Shown piece by piece: positions 29,574 through 38,643 of a DNA stretch of 64,000 nt. The first letter of the stretch is position 1, and each line of letters opens with the position of its first letter. The notes under the pieces were generated by a model. That model was not told the origin of the DNA. It saw nothing but the letters and a program-made list of their open reading frames with translations, and searched no databases. Origin of the DNA: Streptomyces sp. SCSIO 30461 (GTDB taxonomy: Bacteria > Actinomycetota > Actinomycetes > Streptomycetales > Streptomycetaceae); NCBI RefSeq assembly GCF_037023745.1, contig NZ_CP146101.1, forward strand, positions 7,110,001 through 7,174,000, written 5' to 3'. Position numbers and translations under genes: made by a program.

Positions 29574-31280
29574 ATGACTACAGGGGGACCTGGGGTGGTA
29601 CACAGCGGCGTGCGTGGGGAGGGGACGCGGGAGCGCTTCCCGCACGCGGACGGACAGGACAGCGGGTACGGGCACGCGCAGGGAGGCGGCGAAGACAGCG
29701 CCGGCAGATCCGGCGGCGCCGGGGGTTCAAGGGCCGCGGCACGGACCGGCGCCCGGAACCACGGCGCCGGCCCACAACGCGGCCGACGCGGGAAACGCCG
29801 GATACTCCGGTGGGTCGCCGCCGTGCTGTCCCTGCTGATACTCGGCACGGCCGGCGCCGGATACCTGTACTACCGCCACCTCAACAACAACATCAAGAAG
29901 GACGACCTCAACCTCGGCAGCAACCGGATGGCCGAGCACAGGGCGAACTCCGCCGGCCAGACACCGCTGAACATCCTGCTCATCGGGTCCGACGCGCGTA
30001 ACTCCAAGGCGAACCAGGAACTCGGCGGAGCGCGGGACACCTTCGACGGGCCGCCGCTCGCCGATGTGCAGATGCTGGTGCACGTCTCCGCCGACCGCAG
30101 CAACATGTCGGTGCTCAGCATGCCGCGGGACACCGTGCTGAAGATCCCGGAGTGCACCGAACGCGACACCGGGAAGACCTACAAGGCCACCGGCTGGACG
30201 CTCACCAACGAATCCCTCCAGCGCGGCGGTCCCGGCTGCACCGTGGCGACGTGGTACCAGCTCACCGGCATCACCATCGACCACTTCATGATGGTGGACT
30301 TCGCCGGCGTGGTCTCGATGGCGGACGCGATCGGCGGCGTGCCGGTCTGTGTCAGGGAGAACGTCGAATCCCGCACCGCGGACGGCAAGGGCTCCGGTCT
30401 GAAGCTGGCCAAGGGCACCCATCCGATCAAGGGTGAACAGGCCCTGCAGTGGCTCCGCACCCGGTACGGGTTCGAGGACGGCACCGATCTGGCCCGTACC
30501 CACGCCCAGCACATGTACATGAACTCGATGGTCCGCGAGCTGCGCAAGAGCACCAAGCTCACCGACCCGACCAAGCTGCGTGCCCTGGCGGAGGCCGCCA
30601 CGTCGGCGCTGACCGTGGACAAGGGCCTGGACACCGTGGGGAAGCTCTACGACCTCGCCGAAGAGCTGAAGCTGGTGCCGACCGAGCGCATCACCATGAC
30701 CACGATGCCGAACTTCTACACCCAGCGGTCCAATTTCGCGGGCAAGGTGGAGCCCAAGCAGCCGGACGCGGAGCAGTTGTTCCGGTCCATACGGGAGGAC
30801 ATCCCGCTGGACGGCAAGGCGTCCAAGCGAAAGACCCCGCCTGTGTCGAACGACTCGGCCGCCCCGAACGCGGAGATCGGGATCCGGGTGAGGAACGGCA
30901 CGTATACCGATGAACTCGGTGCCGCGAGCGGGCGGGCCACCGAGGTCGCCGGTACGCTCGTGGACAAGGGGTTCACCCGGGCCGGCGCGGACCGGCAGCA
31001 AGCCGAGCCGCTGGAGCGCACGGCGGTGTACTTCCCGAGCGCCGAGTTGGAGGGCGACGCACAGGCGGTCGCCAAGTCCCTCGGCATCCCGGTGTCCTCG
31101 GTGCGCAAGTCCACGGATGTGTCAGGTGTGACACTGGTGGTCGGGGCCGACTGGCGCGAGGGAAGCACGTATCCGAAGGCGGCGACCACCGACGACGGCA
31201 AGGCGCCGAAGTCGGCGCGCCCGCTCAACGGAGCCGACACCACGGCCTGCATGGAGGTGCAGGAAGGTTTCACCTGGTAG
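29574..31280 (+). CDS. LCP family protein 3 with LytR_C domain
   Basis: A 568-residue LCP protein. ATG 29574 (MTTGGPGVVHSG) is the conventional start, but GTG 29595 has a much better ribosome site (AGGGGG eight bases away). After a Gly/Arg-rich cytoplasmic region comes a single helix (ILRWVAAVLSLLILGTAGAG), then LNILLIGSDARNSKANQELG, VLSMPRDTVLKIP, GITIDHFMMVDFAGV and ALQWLRTRYGFEDG. A C-terminal LytR_C domain begins at IGIRVRNGTYTDELG. The core differs from proteins 1 and 2 in having an insertion with DTFDGPPLADVQMLVHV, so substrates may differ. Confidence 0.9.
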   Translation: MTTGGPGVVHSGVRGEGTRERFPHADGQDSGYGHAQGGGEDSAGRSGGAGGSRAAARTGARNHGAGPQRGRRGKRRILRWVAAVLSLLILGTAGAGYLYYRHLNNNIKKDDLNLGSNRMAEHRANSAGQTPLNILLIGSDARNSKANQELGGARDTFDGPPLADVQMLVHVSADRSNMSVLSMPRDTVLKIPECTERDTGKTYKATGWTLTNESLQRGGPGCTVATWYQLTGITIDHFMMVDFAGVVSMADAIGGVPVCVRENVESRTADGKGSGLKLAKGTHPIKGEQALQWLRTRYGFEDGTDLARTHAQHMYMNSMVRELRKSTKLTDPTKLRALAEAATSALTVDKGLDTVGKLYDLAEELKLVPTERITMTTMPNFYTQRSNFAGKVEPKQPDAEQLFRSIREDIPLDGKASKRKTPPVSNDSAAPNAEIGIRVRNGTYTDELGAASGRATEVAGTLVDKGFTRAGADRQQAEPLERTAVYFPSAELEGDAQAVAKSLGIPVSSVRKSTDVSGVTLVVGADWREGSTYPKAATTDDGKAPKSARPLNGADTTACMEVQEGFTW

Positions 31281-31370
31281 CTGCGGCAACGTGATGGTGG
31301 CGGGACCCGGGTACGGGCACCCCGGGTCCCGCCGCCGTATGAGGGCGACCGGATACCGCGTACGGGACGC

Positions 31371-32408
31371 TCAGACGTCGAGTGGCGCGTCCGGCACTGA
31401 GTCGCGCACTGCGGGCCTGCGGCTCGCGATGACCTTCCGCGCGAGCGAACGCGGGCTGGTCAGGAAGCCGAAGCCCCACGACATGTGCATGGTGGCAAGC
31501 GCCACCGGGATCCGGAGCCTGGCCTTCAACGGCAGACCGCGGCCCGCCGGCAGCGAGCCCGCGACGATCGCCGCGAGATAGCCACCGGGGATGACGAAGC
31601 CCAGCGGAGTGAGGGCGGCGCCGACCACGATGCCGGCGGCGATCGCGCACAGGGCCGTAGGCGGGGCGAGGTAGCGCAGGTTGATCGAACCCTGGTGGTA
31701 GCGGGCGACGACATGCCGCCAGCGGCCGTAGTCCTTGTACTGCCTGGCCAGTGCTCGGACGCTCGGGCGCGGGCGGTACTGCACCCTCAGCTCGGGCGAG
31801 AACCAGATCAGCCCGCCCGCCTCGCGGATGCGGAAGTTCAGCTCCCAGTCCTGGGCGCGGATGAACTCCTCGTTGTAGCCGCCCTGCTGCTCCAGTGCCG
31901 CGCGCCGGAAGACCCCCAGATAGACGGTCTCGGCGGGACCGGCCTCACCACCGGTGTGGAAGGCGGCGTTGCCGACGCCGATCTTCGATGTCATCGCGGC
32001 GGCGACGGCGCGCTCCCAGTCGCTCTCACCCTCGGCGTGCATGATGCCGCCGACGTTCTGGGCGCCGGTCTCCTCCAGCAGCCGCACGGCGGTCGCGATG
32101 TAGTCGGGCGACAGCATTCCGTGGCCGTCGACCCGTACCACCATCGGGTGATGTGACGCCTTGATCGCGGCGTTGAGCGCGGCAGGGGTACGCCCGGTGG
32201 GATTGGGCACCGTGTGCACCCGGGAGTCCTCCCGCACGAGCTCCGCGGCGATCTCGTCGGTGCGGTCCGCGGAGGGGCCGAGCGCGATCACCACCTCCAT
32301 CTCCCCCGCATACTCCTGCTGGAGGATGTGGCGGACGGAATCGCGCAGATGCCGCTCCTCGTTGAGGACCGGCATGATCACGGAGACGGCGGGTGCTGCG
32401 GTGGACAT
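31371..32408 (-). CDS. glycosyltransferase family 2
   Basis: A 345-residue GT-A enzyme from ATG 32408 (GAGGA upstream). N-terminal VSVIMPVLNEERHLRDSVRH, nucleotide-sugar site RTPAALNAAIKAS followed by VVRVDGHGMLSPDYI (the metal-binding acidic motif), and the RAQDWELNFRIREAGGLIWF acceptor/catalytic region. The C-terminus has two or three hydrophobic helices (LAPPTALCAIAAGIVVGAAL), so it is membrane-associated, like polymer-forming or lipid-linked glycosyltransferases. It is inserted between LCP genes on the opposite strand, consistent with making or extending a wall glycopolymer; donor and acceptor are unknown. Confidence 0.88.
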   Translation of the reverse strand: MSTAAPAVSVIMPVLNEERHLRDSVRHILQQEYAGEMEVVIALGPSADRTDEIAAELVREDSRVHTVPNPTGRTPAALNAAIKASHHPMVVRVDGHGMLSPDYIATAVRLLEETGAQNVGGIMHAEGESDWERAVAAAMTSKIGVGNAAFHTGGEAGPAETVYLGVFRRAALEQQGGYNEEFIRAQDWELNFRIREAGGLIWFSPELRVQYRPRPSVRALARQYKDYGRWRHVVARYHQGSINLRYLAPPTALCAIAAGIVVGAALTPLGFVIPGGYLAAIVAGSLPAGRGLPLKARLRIPVALATMHMSWGFGFLTSPRSLARKVIASRRPAVRDSVPDAPLDV

Positions 32409-32590
32409 GGCTTCCTCGGGGGTCCGGGGATCATTCCGGGGAGACTGCGGCTTCGCACGCCACGTTACCGCGAACGGGCGACACCGGTGCGCGCCGCCCG
32501 GTCCGCCTCCCGGTGGCCAAGATCGTATGGGCCTACGGTTCTGAGGATCCCCCGAACGCCCCCGCCCCCGGCCCCAGCGAGGTGCCACTC

Positions 32591-34129
32591 GTGCCCACAC
32601 CGCCCCGCTCGCCCCGCCCGAGGCCCGTGGCCCCCGCGCAGCCACCGCGGCGCAGACCACGGGAACGCGGCCCACAGGGTCGTGGCTCACAGGCCGGGAC
32701 CGCGGCGCGGACAGGAACCCCGGCACGCCGCCCGGACTGGCGGATGCGGGTGGTCACGGGCCTGTCGATGCTGGTACTCGGCGTGGGCGGAATCGGACAC
32801 GCGCTCGTCTCCGGTGTGGACGGCGGCATCGGCCGGGTCGACCCGTTCAAGGACATGAAGAACCGCCCGGCGGCGGGACGCGGCACGAACATCCTGCTGG
32901 TGGGCACCGACGGACGGGACCGGATCACCCCCGCCGAACGCCGCAGGTACCGGCTCGGCGGCGTGCCCTGCCACTGCACGGACACGATCATGCTGGTCCA
33001 TGTGTCGGAGAACCAGGAGCGGGCGAGCGTGGTGAGCCTGCCGAGGGACACCTTCGTGACGCTCCCCGCCCACACGGACATGACCACCGGACAGCGCCAC
33101 GGCACCCATTCCGTGAAACTGAACGCGGCGTACGCGGAGGGCGGACCCGCGCTCACGGTGAGCACGGTCGAACGCATCACCAAGCTCAAGGTCGACCACT
33201 ACCTGGAGATCGACTTCACCAGCTTCATGAAGACGGTGGACGCGGTCGGCGGAGTGCGGATCTGCACCGCCCGGCCGCTGAAGGACACGTACACCGGTCT
33301 GGACCTGCCGGCCGGCACCCACGAGCTGGACGGCGGCAAGGCTCTGCAGTATGTGCGCTCACGGCATGTCGACGGAGCAGCCGACCTCGGCAGGATGCAG
33401 CGTCAGCAGCGCTTCATGGCGGCGCTGATCCAGCAGGCGACCAGCAGCGGCGTGCTGCTGAACCCCGTGAAGTTCCGCCAGGTCAGCCAGGCGATGCTGC
33501 AGTCGGTGCGGGCCGACCGGGCCTTCGGCGCCGATCAGATGCTGGCTCTCGGCAGCACGATGCGCGACTTCACGCCCGCCTCGTCGGAGTTCACCTCGGT
33601 GCCGGTGCGGAACACCAGTCACCCGATCAAGGGCATCGGTTCGACGGTGCAGTGGGACCCGGTGAAGGCGGAGGCGCTCTTCAGCGCGCTGCGCGAGGAC
33701 AAGCCCCTGTCACCGCCCGGATCCGCGGACAGGCGCCACGGCACGGCGAAGGCGCTGGTCGACGTGCCACCAGCACAGGTCCGCGTGCAGGTCTACAACG
33801 GCACCAGCATCGACGGACTCGGTGCCCGCGTGGACGCCGGTCTGCGCGCGACCGGTTTCACCACCAGCGGCAGACCTCGCAACAGCGGCGCCCGCCACGA
33901 CGTACGCCGCACGGTCGTGCTGTACGACCCCCGCTGGGACCGCTCGGCGCACACCCTGGCCGCCGCGCTGCCGGGCAGCGAGCTGCGCCCGGTGAAGAAC
34001 CAGGGGCCCACGCTGCGGGTGCTTGCGGGCACGGACTTCACCAAGGTCACCCCCGTGCGGGCGGAGTCGGCCCTGACGGGGCGCGGGGCGTTCGGGACGA
34101 CGACGGGTGACGAGGCGGTGTGCCCCTGA
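32591..34129 (+). CDS. LCP family protein 4 with LytR_C domain
   Basis: A 512-residue LCP protein. GTG 32591 (VPTPPRSPRPRP) is preceded by GAGG eight bases upstream; the frame stays open to 32393 through antisense of the glycosyltransferase start. One helix (TGLSMLVLGVGGIGHALVSG) is followed by TNILLVGTDGRDRITPAERR, CTDTIMLVHVSENQE, VSLPRDTFVTLP, LKVDHYLEIDFTSF, ALQYVRSRHVDGAADLGR and a C-terminal LytR_C (VRVQVYNGTSIDGLGARVD). A paired GVPCHCTD cysteine motif in the LCP domain is unusual for the set and may form a disulfide. Confidence 0.9.
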   Translation: MPTPPRSPRPRPVAPAQPPRRRPRERGPQGRGSQAGTAARTGTPARRPDWRMRVVTGLSMLVLGVGGIGHALVSGVDGGIGRVDPFKDMKNRPAAGRGTNILLVGTDGRDRITPAERRRYRLGGVPCHCTDTIMLVHVSENQERASVVSLPRDTFVTLPAHTDMTTGQRHGTHSVKLNAAYAEGGPALTVSTVERITKLKVDHYLEIDFTSFMKTVDAVGGVRICTARPLKDTYTGLDLPAGTHELDGGKALQYVRSRHVDGAADLGRMQRQQRFMAALIQQATSSGVLLNPVKFRQVSQAMLQSVRADRAFGADQMLALGSTMRDFTPASSEFTSVPVRNTSHPIKGIGSTVQWDPVKAEALFSALREDKPLSPPGSADRRHGTAKALVDVPPAQVRVQVYNGTSIDGLGARVDAGLRATGFTTSGRPRNSGARHDVRRTVVLYDPRWDRSAHTLAAALPGSELRPVKNQGPTLRVLAGTDFTKVTPVRAESALTGRGAFGTTTGDEAVCP

Positions 34130-34166
34130 CCGGCGTCGCGAGGGCGGGCGCCGCTGAGACCGTGTG

Positions 34167-34724
34167 TCAGTCGTCCAGCCCCTCGGCGGCGCGCTGCTCG
34201 CGAAGCTCCTTGATCGCACGTCGGCGGGCGAGGCGGTGGGTACGGCGAATCTGCGCTTCCTGGTAGCGGCGCTTGTCCCGCTCCGACTCGGGCATCACCG
34301 GAGGAACCGGGCGGGGCTTGCCGTCCGCGTCGACCGCGGCGAACACCAGATAAGCCGACCCGACCTGCGTGGGCGGCGTCGACTCGTTCCAGCGCTCGGC
34401 GAGCACACGTACGCCGATCTCCATGGAGCTGCGCCCCGTCCAGTTGCACTGGGCGCGCACATGAACCAGGTCACCCACCCTGACCGGAGCCAGGAACACC
34501 ATCTCGTCCATGGACGCGGTGACAGCGGGCCCACCCGAGTGCCGCCCCGCGACGGCCCCGGCCGCGTCGTCCACGAGCTTCATGATCACGCCACCGTGCA
34601 CGGTTCCGAGAAGGTTCGTTTCATTCGCCGTCATGATGTGGCTGAGAGTGGTGCGTGAAGCCGAGGTGGGCTTACCCGGAATGACGCCCTCCGGATTCTG
34701 GGCCTGGTGTGTCATGTCGTCCAC
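34167..34724 (-). CDS. acyl-CoA thioesterase (hotdog fold)
   Basis: A 185-residue cytoplasmic hotdog enzyme hydrolysing acyl-CoA to free acid and CoA. The family pattern is clear: TLSHIMTANETNLLGTVHGGVIMKLVDDAAG with the catalytic Asn/His/Asp elements, then DEMVFLAPVRVGDLVHVRAQ and GRSSMEIGVRVLAER. A basic C-terminal helix (RYQEAQIRRTHRLARRRAI) follows. The start is GTG 34724 or ATG 34715; neither has a strong ribosome site. It lies between two LCP genes, on the opposite strand, with no obvious functional tie. Confidence 0.9.
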   Translation of the reverse strand: MDDMTHQAQNPEGVIPGKPTSASRTTLSHIMTANETNLLGTVHGGVIMKLVDDAAGAVAGRHSGGPAVTASMDEMVFLAPVRVGDLVHVRAQCNWTGRSSMEIGVRVLAERWNESTPPTQVGSAYLVFAAVDADGKPRPVPPVMPESERDKRRYQEAQIRRTHRLARRRAIKELREQRAAEGLDD

Positions 34725-34855
34725 TTTATGTCCACCCTGTGCACGGTCTGTGCCCAGGCCAGGGGCCTTCGCATTGCATCAGCTTCGCTACAGCGGCGGT
34801 GCGATTCGTCACCCACCCTGTCGGCGGGCAGGAAGCGGCCTGCACACTGTCCCGC

Positions 34856-36124
34856 ATGAATGATTGGCCCGATGGATACGGACGCGGCGGCCGGGGTGCG
34901 GAGCCCGAGGGCCCCCGCGTGATGCGCCATGTGCAGCGACGACCGGTCCCGCAGCAGCAGTCGCAGGGGTATGAGGACAGCTACGGCGCCCCCTACGACA
35001 GCGGCTACAACACGGGCCAGGTCTACGGGAACCCTTCCGGTCGGCACACGGGCCACGGCGCATCCGGCTCCCAGGGCCACGGCGGCGGCTACGACGACGG
35101 GGGGTACGGCCCGGGGGACGGCTACGCGCCCGGACGCCCGGCGCCCGACTGGCGCCGCCGCTTCAAGGTCGGCTTCATATCCGTGCTCGTCATCGTGCTC
35201 GGCGTCTCCATAGGCACGTACTTCTGGGCCGACTCCAAGATGCGCCGCGAGGTGGACCTCTCCAAGGTCATCGAGCGGCCGGAGGAAGGCGAGTGCACGA
35301 CGTATCTGATCGTCGGCTCGGACAGTCGTGAGGGTCTGAGCGACGAGGACAAGAAGAAGCTGCACACCGGGTCGGCCGAGGGCAAGCGCACCGACTCGAT
35401 GATGATCCTCGCGGCATGCGGCAGCGGGAACACGATGGTCTCGCTGCCCCGTGACTCGGACGTGGAGATACCGAGCTTCGTCGGCTCCGAGTCCGGAAAG
35501 GCGTACAAGGGCACCGGCCGCCATGTGAAGCTCAACGCGGCATACTCCGAAGACGGCCCCGAACTGCTGGTCCGCACCGTGGAGTACAACACGGGACTTC
35601 GGATCGACCACTACGCGGAAATCGGCTTCGCCGGTTTCGCGAACATCGTGGACGCCCTCGGCGGCGTCGAGATGGACATCCCGAAGGCCTTCAAGGACAA
35701 GAACTCCGGCGCTGACTTCCAGGCGGGCAAGCAGACCCTCAACGGGGAGCAAGCCCTCGCGTTCGTCCGCACCCGCTACGCCTTCGCGGGCAGCGATCTG
35801 GACCGGACGAAGAACCAGCAGAAGTTCCTGTCCGCCCTGGCCAACCAGGCGGCGACGCCTGGCACCATCCTCAACCCGTTCTCGCTGTACCCGACGCTGG
35901 GCGCGGGCCTGGACACCCTGATCGTCGACAAGGACATGTCGCTGTTCGACCTGGGCGAGATGTTCTTCGCGATGAAGAGCGTCAACGGCGGCGACGGGCA
36001 GTCCATGAACATACCGATCTCCGGCAGCCGCGGCGGCAACCTGGTCTGGGACAAGGACAAGGTCAAGCAGCTCGTGGAGCAGATCAAGAACGACGAGCGG
36101 GTCACGGTCACATCGGACCGCTGA
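34856..36124 (+). CDS. LCP family protein 5
   Basis: A 422-residue LCP protein from ATG 34856. The cytoplasmic N-terminus is Gly/Tyr/Gln-rich, followed by a helix (VGFISVLVIVLGVSIGTYFW). LCP motifs: CTTYLIVGSDSREGLSDEDK, KRTDSMMILAACGSGN, MVSLPRDSDVEIPSF, GLRIDHYAEIGFAGFANIVD and ALAFVRTRYAFAGSDLDRTK. There is no LytR_C domain. CACACT lies seven bases upstream of the ATG and no ribosome site is visible, so the mRNA is probably leaderless, as for fbiA. A strong terminator follows. Confidence 0.92.
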   Translation: MNDWPDGYGRGGRGAEPEGPRVMRHVQRRPVPQQQSQGYEDSYGAPYDSGYNTGQVYGNPSGRHTGHGASGSQGHGGGYDDGGYGPGDGYAPGRPAPDWRRRFKVGFISVLVIVLGVSIGTYFWADSKMRREVDLSKVIERPEEGECTTYLIVGSDSREGLSDEDKKKLHTGSAEGKRTDSMMILAACGSGNTMVSLPRDSDVEIPSFVGSESGKAYKGTGRHVKLNAAYSEDGPELLVRTVEYNTGLRIDHYAEIGFAGFANIVDALGGVEMDIPKAFKDKNSGADFQAGKQTLNGEQALAFVRTRYAFAGSDLDRTKNQQKFLSALANQAATPGTILNPFSLYPTLGAGLDTLIVDKDMSLFDLGEMFFAMKSVNGGDGQSMNIPISGSRGGNLVWDKDKVKQLVEQIKNDERVTVTSDR

Positions 36125-36145
36125 CACCCGGCCGACTTCACCGAC

Positions 36146-36182
36146 TGTCAAAGGGTCCCGCCGTCGGCGGGACCCTTTGACA
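36146..36182. terminator. strong bidirectional terminator
   Basis: A perfect 17-bp inverted repeat (TGTCAAAGGGTCCCGCC and its complement) with a 3-base loop, between LCP gene 5 (+) and the convergent secreted glycine-rich protein gene (-). The AAAGGG/CCCTTT arms give short A/T tracts on either strand, so it can end both transcripts. Confidence 0.85.
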
Positions 36183-36220
36183 CTGCGGATTGACACTGCG
36201 GATGACGCGGACGCCAGCAG

Positions 36221-37609
36221 TCAGCTTTCACGGCTGCTGTAAGCGTTGTCCTCGCTGTCGCTGCCGCTCTCCCCGCTGCTTCCCCTGTGGTCACCGCGGC
36301 TGCCGCTTTCGCGTTCGCTGCCCTCGTACCTGCTGCTCTTCTCGTTCTCGCCGCCTTGGTGCTCACGGCCCGAGTGGTGATCACGGGCCGAGTGGTGCTC
36401 GCGGCCCTCTTGCTCCTCGCGAGCCTCGTCGTCCTTGTCGCGACCCTCGTCGGCGTTGCCGCCGTTGTCGTCGGAGCCGCCGTCCGTACCGTCCTCCGGC
36501 TCGTCGGCGCCCGTGACGGTACCCACGAACGTCATGTAGACGGAGCCGTTTCCTTCGCTGTTGGCGTTGGAGATGACGGGGACGTCCGAGGCGAAGACGC
36601 TGTCCGCGGCGGCCCAGCTTCCGCCGCCGCCGCCACCTCCACCGGTGACGACCTCACCACCGCCGCCACCGCCACCACCGCCGCCCCAGCCACCGCCACC
36701 GCCACCGCCGCTGCCGTAGTTGGTTCCGTTCACACGCCACTCGCCCTCGCCGCCCTGTCCGTCGGCGCCGAAGGAGAGTGCGGAAGCGGTGGTCCAGGAC
36801 GCGCCGGCGTTGGGACCGTTGGAGGTATGGACCGGGCCGCCCAGTCCGCCGATGCCGTCCTGGCCGTCCGTACCGCTCTTGCTGGCGACACCGCGACCGC
36901 CGCGACCGCCGTCGCCACCATCACCCTCGGACGCGCCGTCCCCGCCCGCACCGGTGCGGGTGAGCGTGCCGGCGGTGGCGCGACCGTTCTGGCCGTCGGC
37001 GCCGGCCGAGATGATCCGACCGGAGACAGCGATGCCTCCGTCGCCGCCCGCGCCACCGTCACCGTTGGCGTTGCCCTCCCCGCCACCGCCACCGCCACCG
37101 GCGTCGGCCAGCACGTTCGTCTCCGTGCAGCCCGCGTAGTTGGCGATGCACAGCTCCTCCTCGGTGAGGTCGACAGTGGAGACGAGCGTCGACGCGCCAC
37201 CGCGGCCGCCCGCGGAGGTACCTCCCAACTCACCTACGTAGTAGTACAGAACGGAGTGTTCACTCACGGTGGTGACGGTCTGGGCCCTGCCACCGAGGCC
37301 GCCGGTGCCACCCCGGTAGAGCCCCCCTCCGTTGTCGCCGTAGCGGCCGGCTCCGCCGAAGGCGGTGATGACCATCGGGGTGGAGGTGGTGAAAACGGTC
37401 TCCGTCACGGCCTGGGCGTCTCTCATCAACGAGGCCGTGTCGATCTGGGACAGACCGCCGGGGAGCAGGCAGGAGACCACCCCGGATTCGATCTCGGTGC
37501 AGATGACGTTCGTGGTCGTTGCGGAAGCCGCGGGCGCGGACAGCGCCAGGAGCGAGCCCAGGCACACACCCGTGCCCAATACTCGTGCGGCGCCCTTGGA
37601 TCTGGACAT
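36221..37609 (-). CDS. secreted glycine-rich protein with charged His-rich tail
   Basis: A 462-residue exported protein with signal peptide (GVCLGSLLALSAPAASA). I do not recognise an assigned function. The middle (about residues 80-350) is dominated by Gly runs in beta-type context (VITAFGGAGRYGDNGGGLYR, GGTGGLGGRAQTV, long GGGG runs before WGGG and GSWAAADSV), resembling the glycine-rich fold of PF12810-type domains. Four cysteines occur: C37 and C47 near the N-terminus and a C-I-A-N-Y-A-G-C pair. The last 90 residues are a low-complexity Asp/Glu/Arg/His/Ser tail (HHSARDHHSGREHQ). The next minus-strand gene upstream has a similar tail. Codon usage is that of a normal Streptomyces gene. Confidence 0.75.
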   Translation of the reverse strand: MSRSKGAARVLGTGVCLGSLLALSAPAASATTTNVICTEIESGVVSCLLPGGLSQIDTASLMRDAQAVTETVFTTSTPMVITAFGGAGRYGDNGGGLYRGGTGGLGGRAQTVTTVSEHSVLYYYVGELGGTSAGGRGGASTLVSTVDLTEEELCIANYAGCTETNVLADAGGGGGGGEGNANGDGGAGGDGGIAVSGRIISAGADGQNGRATAGTLTRTGAGGDGASEGDGGDGGRGGRGVASKSGTDGQDGIGGLGGPVHTSNGPNAGASWTTASALSFGADGQGGEGEWRVNGTNYGSGGGGGGGWGGGGGGGGGGEVVTGGGGGGGGSWAAADSVFASDVPVISNANSEGNGSVYMTFVGTVTGADEPEDGTDGGSDDNGGNADEGRDKDDEAREEQEGREHHSARDHHSGREHQGGENEKSSRYEGSERESGSRGDHRGSSGESGSDSEDNAYSSRES

Positions 37610-37681
37610 GCGAATCCTTTCAGCGGGGGAAGTGCGGGGAACGGCGCCGCGCCGCCGATGGCGCGCGAAGCTGGGGGCAGA

Positions 37682-38464
37682 TCAGGCCCGCGGCTTGCCG
37701 TGGCTCTGCTCGGCCTTTTCCTGCTTGTGCGCACCGTTCTTCCTGGGCGCGTCCTGCTTCTTGTGCGCGTCTTCCTTCTTGTCCTCGCCGCGACCGTGCT
37801 CGTCGGCGCTCGCCTCGCCACGGTTGTGATCACGCCGGCTGTGCTCACCGCGGCCGTGCTCGTCCCGGCCGTGCCGAGACGGCAGGATCCTCACGCGCAC
37901 CTGCTGCCAGAGTCCCGACTCACGGCCCGCGAGCTGGAAGAGGTACTCACCCGGAAGGACCTCTTGATTCCTCCGGAAGCGGTCCTCGATGGTGACCGCA
38001 CCGGACACCACGCCGTCCTCGTCGGCAGCGAAGATCCCGAGCAGCACGATATGACGGTCGCGGCGCGGATCCCCGAAGTCGGCGAACAGGCTGTCCTCGG
38101 CTTCCTCGACATCGCGGTTCAGCCGGAACGACGCGGTCGGGATGAGCCGTACGTACACCTCTTCGCCCGGCTCGTATCCAGTCCCCCTGAATTCAACAAT
38201 CTCCCCGCTGTGGAAGGCGTTGTCATTGACGGAAACGGGCTTGCGATCGCGGACTCCGAAGGACATGGTCAGCTCGGACGCGGACCTCCCTTCCATGGCA
38301 GCCAGGATGTCGGCCAACCCGGCCACGTCGGCAGCTTCCGTCACCTCGCCGGCAGCGGTCGTTTCGGTCACGGCTATCTGCTCGGCGGCCACAGCCGGCG
38401 CGGCAAGAGCGGCGACGGTGGTGGCCGCCGCCAGGGCGACGAGCCAGCGTGGGTGTCGGAACAT
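37682..38464 (-). CDS. secreted protein with Ig-like domain and charged tail
   Basis: A 260-residue exported protein with signal peptide (WLVALAAATTVAALAAPAVAA). An alpha-helical N-terminal segment (about 35-65) leads to a beta-sandwich-like domain (VNDNAFHSGEIVEFRGTGYE, GEEVYVRLIPTASF, VLLGIFAADEDGVVSGAVTI), the common bacterial Ig-like pattern for secreted or wall-associated domains. The final 65 residues are repetitive His/Arg/Asp/Glu/Lys (GRDEHGRGEHSRRDHNRGE, KKEDAHKKQDAPRK). It is followed about 70 bases later by the glycine-rich protein on the same strand; the two probably form a unit. Function unknown. Confidence 0.72.
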   Translation of the reverse strand: MFRHPRWLVALAAATTVAALAAPAVAAEQIAVTETTAAGEVTEAADVAGLADILAAMEGRSASELTMSFGVRDRKPVSVNDNAFHSGEIVEFRGTGYEPGEEVYVRLIPTASFRLNRDVEEAEDSLFADFGDPRRDRHIVLLGIFAADEDGVVSGAVTIEDRFRRNQEVLPGEYLFQLAGRESGLWQQVRVRILPSRHGRDEHGRGEHSRRDHNRGEASADEHGRGEDKKEDAHKKQDAPRKNGAHKQEKAEQSHGKPRA

Positions 38465-38643
38465 GGTGGGGATCTCCTTCGGAAGAGGTGAGCGAGTCGT
38501 GATCTCTTGACTCGCGCCGGGATCCGTAGACTCCGGAGATCAACTTCAAACAGGCGCGCCGTGCCGCTGCTCAGGAAGGCTGAACAACTGCACCCGGGCG
38601 GCGGTCCCGGCACAGGGGCCGACGGGATGCCACCGGGGCGCGC

